DNA from: Lysinibacter sp. HNR | Lineage (GTDB): Bacteria > Actinomycetota > Actinomycetes > Actinomycetales > Microbacteriaceae | Assembly: GCF_029760935.1 (NCBI RefSeq) | Contig: NZ_CP121684.1 | Span: forward strand, 806,001 to 870,000 | Direction: 5' to 3' | Length of the DNA: 64,000 nucleotides | Shown here: piece by piece, positions 45,039 to 53,411 of the stretch | How positions within the stretch are numbered: position 1 is the first letter of the stretch | How the letters are laid out: every line of letters starts with the position of its first letter | Program-made: the position numbers and the translations under genes | Notes under the pieces: generated by a model | Database searches by the model: none | Told to the model about the DNA's origin: nothing | Seen by the model: only the letters and a program-made list of their open reading frames with translations

Positions 45039-46322
45039 ATGTCAGAGAAATTACCCTCCACGTTCACGAGCCCGCTATCCGAGGTGGACCCCGACATTGC
45101 GCGGGTATTAAACCAGGAGCTTAATCGTCAGCGCGACTACCTCGAGATGATTGCGAGCGAGAACTTTGTTCCCCGTGCAGTTCTTGAGGCGCAGGGGTCT
45201 GTTCTCACCAATAAATACGCGGAAGGATACCCCGGTCGCCGCTATTACGGCGGGTGTGAGTATGTTGATGTTGCGGAGTCGCTGGCGATTCAGCGCGCGA
45301 AAGATCTCTTTGGTGCAGAACACGCTAACGTTCAGCCGCACGCGGGAGCTCAGGCCAACGCCGCCGCGCTCTACGCTCTGGCTTCGGTCGGCGATACCAT
45401 CCTGGGACAGGAGCTTGCGCACGGCGGGCACCTCACCCACGGTATGAAGCTTAACTTCTCCGGGCGCAACTACAGCGCCACCTCGTACGGCGTAGACCCT
45501 GATACTTATCGTGTTGACATGGATATTGTGCGAGAGAAGGCGCTGGAACACCGGCCCACCGTTCTGATTGCCGGGTGGTCGGCATATCCGCGCCAATTAG
45601 ATTTTGCGGCCTTCCGCTCAATCGCCGACGAGGTGGGTGCCAAGCTGTGGGTTGATATGGCTCATTTCGCGGGTCTGGTTGCGGCCGGTCTGCACCCGTC
45701 ACCCGTTCCGCATGCGGATGTTGTAACCTCCACAGTTCATAAGACGCTTGCCGGTCCCCGTTCGGGAGTTATCCTGAGCCGGGCCGAATACCAGAAGAAA
45801 ATCGATTCGGCGGTGTTTCCGGGGCAGCAGGGTGGGCCCCTTATGCACGTTGTTGCGGCCAAGGCAACCGCGTTTAAGCTGGCTGGGGAAGCAGAATTCC
45901 GCGATCGCCAGGAGCGCACCATTCGTGGTGCCCAGATTATTGCCGAGCGTCTTATCGCTCCCGATGCCGTAGCAAACGGTATCTCGGTTCTTACCGGCGG
46001 CACCGATGTTCACCTGGTGCTGGTAGATTTGCGTAACTCCCAGATTGACGGTAAGCAGGCCGAAGATCTACTGCACCGGGTGGGTATTACCGTGAACCGC
46101 AATTCGGTGCCGTTTGACCCCCGGCCCCCCATGGTTACCTCCGGGCTGCGCATTGGAACCCCTGCGCTTGCCACGCGCGGTTTCGGGGATAATGAATTTG
46201 CAGAGGTCGCCGAGATCATTGCAGCCGTTCTTAAACCAGGAGCCGATGTTGAGAGCTTGCGCGCACGCACCGCAAAGCTCACCAAAGATTTCCCGCTCTA
46301 TCCCGGGCACGAAGAGTGGTAG
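45039..46322 (+). CDS. glyA: Serine hydroxymethyltransferase
   Basis: PLP enzyme that interconverts serine plus THF with glycine plus 5,10-methylene-THF. 427 residues: [38 protein letters not shown], the PLP-binding Lys in [15 protein letters not shown] (about residue 237) and the C-terminal [17 protein letters not shown] 45039 has GAAGGAGA just upstream; an in-frame GTG at 45003 is not preceded by such a site. It is under the ZTP riboswitch and overlaps folD by seven bases. Confidence 0.98.
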   Translation: MSEKLPSTFTSPLSEVDPDIARVLNQELNRQRDYLEMIASENFVPRAVLEAQGSVLTNKYAEGYPGRRYYGGCEYVDVAESLAIQRAKDLFGAEHANVQPHAGAQANAAALYALASVGDTILGQELAHGGHLTHGMKLNFSGRNYSATSYGVDPDTYRVDMDIVREKALEHRPTVLIAGWSAYPRQLDFAAFRSIADEVGAKLWVDMAHFAGLVAAGLHPSPVPHADVVTSTVHKTLAGPRSGVILSRAEYQKKIDSAVFPGQQGGPLMHVVAAKATAFKLAGEAEFRDRQERTIRGAQIIAERLIAPDAVANGISVLTGGTDVHLVLVDLRNSQIDGKQAEDLLHRVGITVNRNSVPFDPRPPMVTSGLRIGTPALATRGFGDNEFAEVAEIIAAVLKPGADVESLRARTAKLTKDFPLYPGHEEW

Positions 46323-47203
46323 CGGCGATCCTTGATGGCACGGCAACCGCCGCGGCGATCAAGGAAGAGCTGCGCGTTCGTGTTGCAGGCCTTCGTGATC
46401 AAGGGATCGTTCCGGGCCTCGGAACCGTTTTGGTGGGTTCCGACCCGGGATCTCAATGGTACGTTGCCGGTAAACACCGCGATTGTGCTGAGGTGGGTAT
46501 TGCGTCGATTCGCCATGATCTTCCCGAAGACATTAGCGAGGCGGAGCTTGATGCCGTGCTAGATGATCTCAATAACGATCCGTCCTGCACAGGCTACATT
46601 GTGCAATTGCCTCTTCCGCCGCATCTCGACACTGATCGGGTGCTTCAGCGCATTGACCCGGCAAAAGACGCCGATGGGCTACACCCCACAAACCTGGGTC
46701 GCCTGGTTCTGAACGTCAACAGTCCTCTCGATACCCCACTTCCGTGTACTCCGCGAGGGGTGATTGAGCTGGTTGAGCGTCACGGCATTAGCTGGCAGGG
46801 TAAAAACGTTGTGATCGTTGGCCGCGGTATTACGGTGGGACGTTCAATCGGCCCACTATTGACGCGCCGAGAGTACAACGCAACTGTCACCCTGACCCAC
46901 ACCGGAACTCTTAACCTGGATGATCACCTCCGTCGCGCCGACATCATCATTGCGGCAGCCGGAGTCCCGGGAATTATCAGTGCTTTGGCGGTCAAACCGG
47001 GTGCTGTGGTTCTCGATGTGGGGGTGAGCCGGATCACCGATCAACATACGGGTAAGAGCCGAATCGCGGGAGATGTGGCTGCCGAGGTATCGGAGGTTGC
47101 GGGGTGGATCTCACCGAACCCCGGAGGCGTTGGCCCCATGACCCGTGCGCTGCTCCTCAAAAACGTTGTCGACAGCGCGGAGCGGGCTGCGGCGCAGCGT
47201 TGA
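46316..47203 (+). CDS. folD: Methylenetetrahydrofolate dehydrogenase/cyclohydrolase
   Basis: Converts 5,10-methylene-THF to 10-formyl-THF, the donor for PurN and PurH. 295 residues with the catalytic Lys/Tyr region [16 protein letters not shown] (near residue 42-57), [23 protein letters not shown] and the NADP loop [17 protein letters not shown] (the usual R-S-x-x-V-G-x-P variant reads G-R-G-I-T-V-G-R-S). GTG 46316 lies within the end of glyA, so the two are coupled. It converges with nagA. Confidence 0.97.
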   Translation: MVAAILDGTATAAAIKEELRVRVAGLRDQGIVPGLGTVLVGSDPGSQWYVAGKHRDCAEVGIASIRHDLPEDISEAELDAVLDDLNNDPSCTGYIVQLPLPPHLDTDRVLQRIDPAKDADGLHPTNLGRLVLNVNSPLDTPLPCTPRGVIELVERHGISWQGKNVVIVGRGITVGRSIGPLLTRREYNATVTLTHTGTLNLDDHLRRADIIIAAAGVPGIISALAVKPGAVVLDVGVSRITDQHTGKSRIAGDVAAEVSEVAGWISPNPGGVGPMTRALLLKNVVDSAERAAAQR

Positions 47204-47228
47204 GTACCCGCAGAGGGGAAGGCCCCGG

Positions 47229-48398
47229 TTAGGACACCGGGTGCCCGCCCACCCACACGCGTTGCACCTCAAGGTTCTCGCTGAGCAGTAACAGATCCGC
47301 AGCATAGCCCGGCTCTAACAGGCCAAATTTTTCACCGTACCCCACCGCTTTTGCCGGGGTGTGAGTGAGCGCGGTGACCGCGTCGTGCAGCGGGACTCCG
47401 GCCAGGTGTACCGCTACCCGGAGGGCGGCGTCCAGGGTGATGGTGGAACCCGCTATTGAGCCTCCATCATCGAGCCTGGCCACTCCGTCGGTCACCGTGA
47501 CGGACAGGTCACCGAGTTCGTAGTGGCCGTCTCCCACTCCGGCAGCAGCCATCGCATCTGTAATGAGAGCAACGCGTCCCGGGGCCTGACTAAAGAGCAT
47601 GGAGATTATCTCGGGACGCACGTGGATATTATCTGCGATAACCTCGAGAGTTACTCCGGGGGTATTAAGCGCGGCTACAACGGGTCCGGGCGCTCGGTGG
47701 TGGATGCCCTGCATTCCGTTAAACGCGTGCGTCAGAATGCTCGCACCGGCGGCAAATGCCTCGATCGTCTGTTCGTAGCTGGCATTGCTGTGCCCGATCG
47801 CCACCGCCACTCCACTGTTTACCAGGTGCCGCACGGAATCGAGCCCATTGCGAAGCTCGGGTGCGAGGGTAACCTGGCGGATGTGTCCGCGACCGGCGGC
47901 GAGCAGCGCATCGAGCTCGTCGGGGGTTGCCGCGTGGAGGAGATTCTCCTCGTGCGCCCCCTTGTGCGTGGGGTTCAGGAATGGGCCTTCCAGGTGGATG
48001 CCCAGCACGCGGGGGTCATCCTCTGTTTTTTGGGCGGCCGCGGCGGTTCGCGCTACTAGCTGATCAAGGGAAGCGGTGACCAGCGAGATAATGCTCCGTG
48101 TGGTTCCATGGGAACGGTGTAGGTTGAGTATGGTGTCAAACCCCGCGGGGCCCTCGTCGAAGCTTTGCCCAGCACCTCCGTGCACGTGGATGTCAATAAA
48201 ACCGGGGGTGAGATAGGCTCCCTGAGCATCAATAATTTCTGTGTGTGAGCCGATGTTCTCTAATGAACGCCAGGAATCACCCACACCAGTTGATTCCACC
48301 CGGCCGTTTCTGCTCAGAACCCAGGCGTTGCTCATGGTGTGGGTTGGGGCGATTTTGTGGGCGGAGTGGATGAGAGTCTGGGGGTGTGGCGCGGGCAT
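47229..48398 (-). CDS. nagA: N-acetylglucosamine/galactosamine-6-phosphate deacetylase
   Basis: Metal-dependent amidohydrolase removing acetate from GlcNAc-6-P or GalNAc-6-P. 389 residues with GFIDIHVHGGAG (about 66-77), GIHLEGPFLNPTHKGAH (metal-binding Glu), AIGHSNASY, LTHAFNGM and the catalytic Asp in ITDAMAAAG (about 280). It is the last gene of the minus-strand operon with DeoR, aldolase, PfkB, ROK kinase and SIS protein. The neighbours suggest the AgaA (GalNAc-6-P) role; it may also serve the first locus, which has nagB but no deacetylase. Confidence 0.94.
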   Translation of the reverse strand: MPAPHPQTLIHSAHKIAPTHTMSNAWVLSRNGRVESTGVGDSWRSLENIGSHTEIIDAQGAYLTPGFIDIHVHGGAGQSFDEGPAGFDTILNLHRSHGTTRSIISLVTASLDQLVARTAAAAQKTEDDPRVLGIHLEGPFLNPTHKGAHEENLLHAATPDELDALLAAGRGHIRQVTLAPELRNGLDSVRHLVNSGVAVAIGHSNASYEQTIEAFAAGASILTHAFNGMQGIHHRAPGPVVAALNTPGVTLEVIADNIHVRPEIISMLFSQAPGRVALITDAMAAAGVGDGHYELGDLSVTVTDGVARLDDGGSIAGSTITLDAALRVAVHLAGVPLHDAVTALTHTPAKAVGYGEKFGLLEPGYAADLLLLSENLEVQRVWVGGHPVS

Positions 48399-48407
48399 GC
48401 ATCTAGC

Positions 48408-49226
48408 CTATTGTTTGAGCGATGGATCCGGATGAAGACCCTGCGGTGTAATAACTTTCAGGCCCGACTCACTGAGCTCTTCTCGCTGCTCCTGTGTGAT
48501 CTCGGAATCGGTGATGATTCCCGTGAAGAGGTCCTGTTCTCCCACGCTGGCAAAAGCGCGCTTTCCGATTTTTTGTGAGTCGGCAACAACGTAGGAGCGT
48601 GTTGCACGCTCCGCCATGAGGGCGTTTACCGCGGCCTCGCCCTCGTCGTGGACCATCGCTCCGAAGCGGGGGTCAACCGCGTTTACACCGATAAATGCCA
48701 TATCCATGGTGATCTGTGAGAGAACGTTTGTGGCGAGCGGCCCAAAAAGCTCGTAGGAGTGATTATGTACCACACCTCCGGTTACCACAACTCGCAATTG
48801 CGGGTGAAGAACGAGCTGCGCGGCAATGTTGATCGCGTTGGTAATGACGGTGAGGCTTGGCTCCGTGGAGGGCGTCATGAGGTCGGCTCGGGCGGAGAGG
48901 GCTTCCACTATCGCGGTTGTTGTGGTGCCGCCGGACAGGCCGATGACGTCACCGCGAGAGACGAGGGCACTGGCGGCGGCTCCGATATCTTTTTTCTGAG
49001 CTGATTGAACCGCGTTACGGTAGCGAATGGGAAGATCATACGCCACAGACTGTTTGATGGCACCCCCGCGGGAACGCAGCAGCAGGTGCTGCTTGGCCAG
49101 TTCGTCTAGGTCTCGCCGGGCCGTGGCGGCAGAGATTCCCAGTTGCGCTATGAGCTCCTCAATGCTGATGCGCCCCGCGTCATCCACGAGGTTCAGAATC
49201 GCTTTGAGTCGTTCGTCACGGTTCAC
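48408..49226 (-). CDS. DeoR family transcriptional regulator (AgaR-like)
   Basis: Probable repressor of the second amino-sugar locus. 272 residues: an N-terminal DeoR helix-turn-helix (RISIEELIAQLGISAATARRD, about 19-40, then LRSRGGAI) and the DeoRC sugar-phosphate sensor domain with GDVIGLSGGTTTTAIVEAL and the GxxAF-like VVADSQKIGKRAFASVG. GTG start with AGGA five bases upstream. Its location within the operon, and phased direct repeats in the divergent promoter region at 53087-53307, fit control of both arms. Confidence 0.93.
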   Translation of the reverse strand: MNRDERLKAILNLVDDAGRISIEELIAQLGISAATARRDLDELAKQHLLLRSRGGAIKQSVAYDLPIRYRNAVQSAQKKDIGAAASALVSRGDVIGLSGGTTTTAIVEALSARADLMTPSTEPSLTVITNAINIAAQLVLHPQLRVVVTGGVVHNHSYELFGPLATNVLSQITMDMAFIGVNAVDPRFGAMVHDEGEAAVNALMAERATRSYVVADSQKIGKRAFASVGEQDLFTGIITDSEITQEQREELSESGLKVITPQGLHPDPSLKQ

Positions 49227-49254
49227 AAAAATCCTATCGCTTGATTATTGATGA

Positions 49255-50100
49255 TCAGTCGGCGGTGGTCCTGAGCGCAAATAATGCGTTGAGACGTGCG
49301 GCCTCCACCGAGAGGGCCACACGGGCCGGTCGAATGTATTTGCGCGAATCTACCATATCCGGATTATCTTCTAGTGTCTCACGGAGCGATGCTGTAAAAA
49401 TCTTATTGAGCTGGGTTGATACGTTTATCTTGGTCATACCGCTGCGGATAGCCGTTACAATATCGCCATCGGGCACCCCGGAGGAGCCGTGGAGTACCAG
49501 TGGGACGCTGAGGGCGCGTGCGAGATCCCGGATGAGCTTGTGATCCACGGTTGCCGTGCGCTGTGTCATGGCGTGTGATGAACCCACCGCAACCGCAAGG
49601 GAGTCAACACCCGTTTCCTCGACAAACTTGGCGGCCTCGACAGGGTCTGTCCGCACACCGGGAGCATGGGCACCGTCTTTACCGCCAATCTCCCCAAGTT
49701 CGGCCTCCACGTGAACACCACGGGTGTGGGCGTACTCAACAACTTCGGCGGTCTTTGCGACGTTTTCTGCGTAGGGCAGTGCGGAGGCGTCAAACATGAC
49801 TGAGCTAAACCCCAGGTGGATGGCCTGTCGAACCGTCTCGAAATTGTCGGCGTGGTCGAGGTGCACGGCGATGGGGGCCGTGGAGTTTCGTGCAATGGAC
49901 AGCGTGGGAAGCGCAATGGTTTCGAGTTCCCCGTGATAGGCCGCACAGTTTTGTGAGATCTGCATGATAAGCGGGCCGCTGGATCGGGCAGCGCGGTCTA
50001 GAGCCTCGGCTGTTTCCAGGTGTATGACGTTAAAGGCGCCAATTCCCCGGTTGTGTGACCGAGCGTCTTCAATGAGTGATGCGCTGTTGACAAGGGGCAT
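49255..50100 (-). CDS. Class II fructose/tagatose-bisphosphate aldolase (GatY/KbaY-like)
   Basis: Zn-dependent aldolase cleaving a ketohexose bisphosphate to DHAP and glyceraldehyde-3-P. 281 residues, the short GatY/KbaY/FbaA type, with HLDHADNFET (residues 80-89, catalytic Asp and Zn His), VEAELGEIGGKDGAH (Zn Glu) and the C-terminal LHGSSGVPDGDIVTAI and MTKINVSTQLN. ATG 50100 starts the conserved MPLVNSASLI; in-frame codons up to 50181 would overlap the kinase gene. With PfkB and the SIS protein beside it, tagatose-1,6-bisphosphate is the likely substrate. Confidence 0.92.
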   Translation of the reverse strand: MPLVNSASLIEDARSHNRGIGAFNVIHLETAEALDRAARSSGPLIMQISQNCAAYHGELETIALPTLSIARNSTAPIAVHLDHADNFETVRQAIHLGFSSVMFDASALPYAENVAKTAEVVEYAHTRGVHVEAELGEIGGKDGAHAPGVRTDPVEAAKFVEETGVDSLAVAVGSSHAMTQRTATVDHKLIRDLARALSVPLVLHGSSGVPDGDIVTAIRSGMTKINVSTQLNKIFTASLRETLEDNPDMVDSRKYIRPARVALSVEAARLNALFALRTTAD

Positions 50101-50152
50101 TCGTTGTCTCGTTTCTTGGTGGTTTTGTGTCTTGATGCTTGTTTTTTGGTAT

Positions 50153-51121
50153 TCAGGAGGTGAAAGGGCCTGTGACTGCAAAGGTGCTGATGCTCACTCG
50201 TTCTGCCAGGGAGGTATGACGGGGAGAGAGTTCACCGGCCAGGGGCATGAGAACGGCCGAGGCAGACCAGGCAGTGGCGGTGCGCAGGGTATTTTCCCAA
50301 ATTATCGGAGAGGAGGGGAACATCCGATGCGTCGCGGACAGGTGCCGTGCGAGGGCCGCGACGGCGGCGTCACCGGCGCCCGTCGGGTTGCCGGTGATTT
50401 GCTCGTTTATACGGGAATGCCACGCGGTAGCGTTGCCTGCAGTCAGGCAGATCATCCCCGCGCTGCCGAGTGAGACCACGGCGGCTTGGGCGCCCGCGGC
50501 AATGAGGGAAAGTGCTCCTTCTACGGGGTCTGTGAGTCCCGTAGCCTCAGTGAGTTCGTCACGATTGGGCTTGAGCACCGTTGCTCCGAGCGTTGCGGCG
50601 GTGAGAAGGGCCGGACCGGAAACATCAACGATGCTGGGTATTCCGAGCCGTTTTGTCGCGGAGAGGAGGGTTGCGAGAAGAGAGTCCGGTGTTCCTGGGG
50701 GGAGGCTCCCCGAAATGACCAAACAGCTGGCATCGTGCGTGAGGTGGTGCAGAGTGGTCTTCATCACGGTCTGCCACTCCTGTTCGGTGTAGCCTGCCCC
50801 ACGCTCGTTCAGGAGGGTGGTGTCCTGAGCGGTGCGCTCGACGATGGCGATAGATCTGCGTGTGGCACTAGAAACCTCAACGGTCACGTGGGGTAGCGCA
50901 CTCTTGGTGAGGTCATCGGCGTACTCTTGGCCCGTGAGCCCGCCCAGCGGCACAATCGCTAGGGTTTCCAGGTTTTGCGTGTTGAGCACGCGTGAGACGT
51001 TTACCCCTTTGCCGCCCGCGCGAGTGCGCGCGGTATCCGTGCGAATGCTTGTGCCGGAGGCGAATTGTTCAATTGAGTAGGTGAGATCGAGGGCGGGGTT
51101 GGGGGTAAGAGTGAGGATCAT
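50153..51121 (-). CDS. PfkB family hexose-phosphate kinase (tagatose-6-P kinase/1-phosphofructokinase type)
   Basis: 322 residues. LTPNPALDLTYSIEQF and AGGKGVNVSRVLNTQ (substrate-binding Gly pair) are at the N-terminus. VISGSLPPGTPDSLL and LKPNRDELTEATG are typical of the LacC/FruK subgroup. The catalytic GAGD appears in NPTGAGDAAVAAL (about residue 250). The operon makes tagatose-6-phosphate kinase the most likely role. Its ATG overlaps the ROK kinase stop by four bases (ATGA). Confidence 0.93.
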   Translation of the reverse strand: MILTLTPNPALDLTYSIEQFASGTSIRTDTARTRAGGKGVNVSRVLNTQNLETLAIVPLGGLTGQEYADDLTKSALPHVTVEVSSATRRSIAIVERTAQDTTLLNERGAGYTEQEWQTVMKTTLHHLTHDASCLVISGSLPPGTPDSLLATLLSATKRLGIPSIVDVSGPALLTAATLGATVLKPNRDELTEATGLTDPVEGALSLIAAGAQAAVVSLGSAGMICLTAGNATAWHSRINEQITGNPTGAGDAAVAALARHLSATHRMFPSSPIIWENTLRTATAWSASAVLMPLAGELSPRHTSLAERVSISTFAVTGPFTS

Positions 51122-52107
51122 TCGGGGCCTCCCGCGCGAACTGTGCTCAAGGATCGACCGAGTAGGGCGGAACCGATGAGGCCGGCATTACCACCAAGGC
51201 TGGCACTCGCGATCCGCGGGTTCCTCTGCACCGCGAGGAGTGCACTCAACCGGGCGCGGATCGGATCAATCAGGGCCTCACCGGCTTCGGATAGTCCACC
51301 GCCAAGAATAACAACCTCGGGGGCGGTGATACTGGCGCACTGGCTGATCGCCTCGGCGAGGGCATCAACCGCTTCGTTCCACACGTCGCGGGCTACGGCG
51401 TCTCCACTCTCCATGAGACGCAACACCTCACGGGAGTCCGTGGTCGGGTTGCCGCTTCTCTCGTGATACTGTCTGGCGATTCCTCTGGCGGAAGCAATAT
51501 CTTCCAGGAGGGGAATCGGGGCGTTCGGGGGAGTCTGGCCGAGGCGTGTGGCGGTGGTATTCGTGTAACTGGATACCCTTCCCTGGCCGATTTCTCCTGC
51601 ATATCCTCCCGACACGACGGGTCTTCCATCAGCCACGATAGCGCCGGCGATTCCCGTGCCTATGATCATGATCACGGCATTGCGTGCCCCGCGGTGGGGA
51701 CCCAGCGTAAGTTCGGCGAGTCCCGCGCTGCGTACATCGTGTCCGAGGGCAACAGGGAGTCCGAGCCTCTCGCTGAGGATGTCGCGGATCGGAACATCAC
51801 GCCACCCCAGGTTGCGTGAGTAAACACAGGTACCGTTCTCCTCGTCAACGATTCCGGGCACGCTGATACCTGCGCTCGCGGGAACGACGGCGGGGTGCTC
51901 CTGTCGTAGTTCCGACAAAACCTGTGCAATAAGTGCGGCAACGGTATGCGCCTTATGGTCTCCGCCGCGTGCGGTGGGCACTCTACGCAGACCGATGAGC
52001 CGACCCAGCGTATCCATGAGCGAGATTTTGATATCGGTTCCGCCCACATCACAGGCAAGCACCGCGTGTTGGTGCTTACCAAGTGTTTCCGGGTGGGGCA
52101 TATACAT
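51118..52107 (-). CDS. ROK family sugar kinase lacking the zinc motif (probable amino-sugar kinase)
   Basis: 329 residues. The ATP-binding ACDVGGTDIKISLMD begins about residue 17, and DVRSAGLAEL, IGTGIAGAIVADG and GGGLSEAGEALIDPI follow. The ROK landmark GEIGH reads GEIGQ, and the CxCGxxGC zinc cluster seen in the other ROK proteins here is absent, replaced by a stretch around SSYTNTTATRLGQ. This is a divergent branch. As an ABC transporter brings the sugar in unphosphorylated, this enzyme probably makes GalNAc-6-P or GlcNAc-6-P. ATG 52107 is seven bases after the SIS-gene stop; ATG 52101 is an alternative. Confidence 0.86.
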   Translation of the reverse strand: MYMPHPETLGKHQHAVLACDVGGTDIKISLMDTLGRLIGLRRVPTARGGDHKAHTVAALIAQVLSELRQEHPAVVPASAGISVPGIVDEENGTCVYSRNLGWRDVPIRDILSERLGLPVALGHDVRSAGLAELTLGPHRGARNAVIMIIGTGIAGAIVADGRPVVSGGYAGEIGQGRVSSYTNTTATRLGQTPPNAPIPLLEDIASARGIARQYHERSGNPTTDSREVLRLMESGDAVARDVWNEAVDALAEAISQCASITAPEVVILGGGLSEAGEALIDPIRARLSALLAVQRNPRIASASLGGNAGLIGSALLGRSLSTVRAGGPE

Positions 52108-52114
52108 CGCGGAA

Positions 52115-53023
52115 TTAGCTTTCCAGGATAACCGAGCGTGAGAGGTTGCGCGGTTGGTCCGGGTTGAGTCCGTGTGCGAGTGCGCGAGCCAGGGCGACAC
52201 GATGAACCCGTACTAGTTCCGCGAGAGGGTCACGGGTCGTGCGCTCTAGGTGGGCACCCGTCTTCAGAACATCAGTTTCCAAACCCTCGGGGGCACTGTT
52301 GAGAAGCCAGGTGACACGTCCCGGTGCGGCGATAGCAATGGGGCCGTGACGGTACTCCATGGTTTGGTATGATTCGGTCCAGGTCTGTGATGACTCGCGC
52401 ATTTTGAGGGCGGCCTCGTGGGCGAGGCCCAGAGCCCAACCGTGTCCGAGGAATGAGTACTGCTCCGCCTCCACGAGGGTGCTGTTGAGATCGTCGTCGA
52501 GTACCGCCTCAGCCTCGTAAATCGCCGGGGTCACATCTTCACCGAGGCTGACGCGCAGGAGGGTAAGGGCGGTTGTCGCAAAACGGGTTTGCACCACCGA
52601 TTTCTCATCGGCAAAGGGAAGTTCAATAACGTCGTCGACAAGCTGAGAAAAAGAGGTTGTGGGGTCTCCCACGAGGCCCAGGGTTCGGGATGCCTTATGG
52701 GGCTTACCCAGCAACTCTAGAACCTCGCTTGTTGTTCCCGAGCGGGTCAGGAGTATGAGGACGTCGTACTCTCGGGTTAGCGGGTACTCCGTTGCGGTAA
52801 AAGCGTCTGTCACTCCGTGGCCCGCGGCCTCGCGGAGTGAAGCGTATGCCTGCGCCATGAACCAGGAGGTGCCGCAGCCGACCATGGCTACGCGCTGCCC
52901 GCGTTGGGGAAACGTTGTGATGCTTGGGGCGAGCTGGGCTGCCAGGCGCCACATTTCGGGCTGAGATGAAAGCTCTGCTGCCATATGAGTGCCCGGCGCA
53001 GCGGCATCGGGAATTGACGTCAT
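52115..53023 (-). CDS. Double SIS-domain sugar isomerase/deaminase (AgaS-like)
   Basis: Related to the isomerase half of GlmS but without the glutaminase half. 302 residues with two SIS domains: VAMVGCGTSWFMAQAYASLRE and LLTRSGTTSEVLELLG in the first, FLGHGWALGLAHEAALKMRE and YRHGPIAIAAPG in the second. In Aga operons AgaS turns galactosamine-6-P into tagatose-6-P with release of ammonia, which fits this operon; GlcN-6-P deaminase activity is the alternative. The start at ATG 53023 is preceded by AGGAGAGG. First gene of the minus-strand operon. Confidence 0.9.
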   Translation of the reverse strand: MTSIPDAAAPGTHMAAELSSQPEMWRLAAQLAPSITTFPQRGQRVAMVGCGTSWFMAQAYASLREAAGHGVTDAFTATEYPLTREYDVLILLTRSGTTSEVLELLGKPHKASRTLGLVGDPTTSFSQLVDDVIELPFADEKSVVQTRFATTALTLLRVSLGEDVTPAIYEAEAVLDDDLNSTLVEAEQYSFLGHGWALGLAHEAALKMRESSQTWTESYQTMEYRHGPIAIAAPGRVTWLLNSAPEGLETDVLKTGAHLERTTRDPLAELVRVHRVALARALAHGLNPDQPRNLSRSVILES

Positions 53024-53086
53024 GGTGGGTGGCCTCTCCTTACGAGTGGGTAATGTTTTTAAAGTGATCTTTTGTGATGAATAAAT

Positions 53087-53103
53087 GATTGATTTAGATT
53101 GAT
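53087..53103. promoter_or_regulatory. Phased direct repeat (GATTGAT x2), probable DeoR site
   Basis: GATTGAT occurs at 53087-53093 and again at 53097-53103, exactly ten bases apart, so both lie on one helix face. It lies just upstream of the minus-strand operon. DeoR-family proteins often bind such direct repeats; assignment is inferred. Confidence 0.4.
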
Positions 53104-53290
53104 AATAGCTTTTTTGCGTCATGATTTCTACGTCATTTTTGATTGGGTGCGGGCACGAGAAAAGCTAAGAGGAACTTAAATCTTCATGAAACCAGTTTTT
53201 AAAATGCTTTTAAGGGCTTATTTACTGCGATGTAACCAAAATGTGTCTTGACGTACGAGGGATAGTCGGTCATCATGTTTCAAGCACGTA

Positions 53291-53323
53291 TGTGATTGAA
53301 TGTGATTTTTGTTTAGGTATAAC
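53291..53323 (+). promoter_or_regulatory. Promoter with overlapping direct repeat (TGTGATT x2)
   Basis: TGTGATT occurs at 53291-53297 and 53301-53307, again ten bases apart. The repeat overlaps a -35 TTGAAT (53296-53301); TATAAC (53318-53323), 16 bases on, matches five of six -10 positions. A repressor on the repeat would block RNA polymerase. Confidence 0.5.
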
Positions 53324-53411
53324 GTCACAATAAATCATTTGAATGTTCGTACACAGAAGAGACGCCGCTGCTCTCAGTGATGTTTCCTCAAAAAGAAGTC
53401 AAGGAAGTCTT

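Larger units (their letters stand above)
53024..53411. other. 388-base divergent control region of the second amino-sugar locus
   Basis: Notably A/T-rich compared with its surroundings. It separates the SIS-gene operon (minus) from the ABC importer (plus). It contains ten-base-phased direct repeats near both ends (53087-53103 and 53291-53307) and a good plus-strand promoter at 53296-53323. TTGACG at 53248-53253 with CATCAT 17 bases on is a second, weaker candidate. No coding sequence is recognised. Confidence 0.65.

Noticed and set aside
47523-48059. A 178-codon plus-strand ORF opposite nagA
   Set aside because: It lies wholly over the deacetylase motifs on the minus strand and has no domain of its own.
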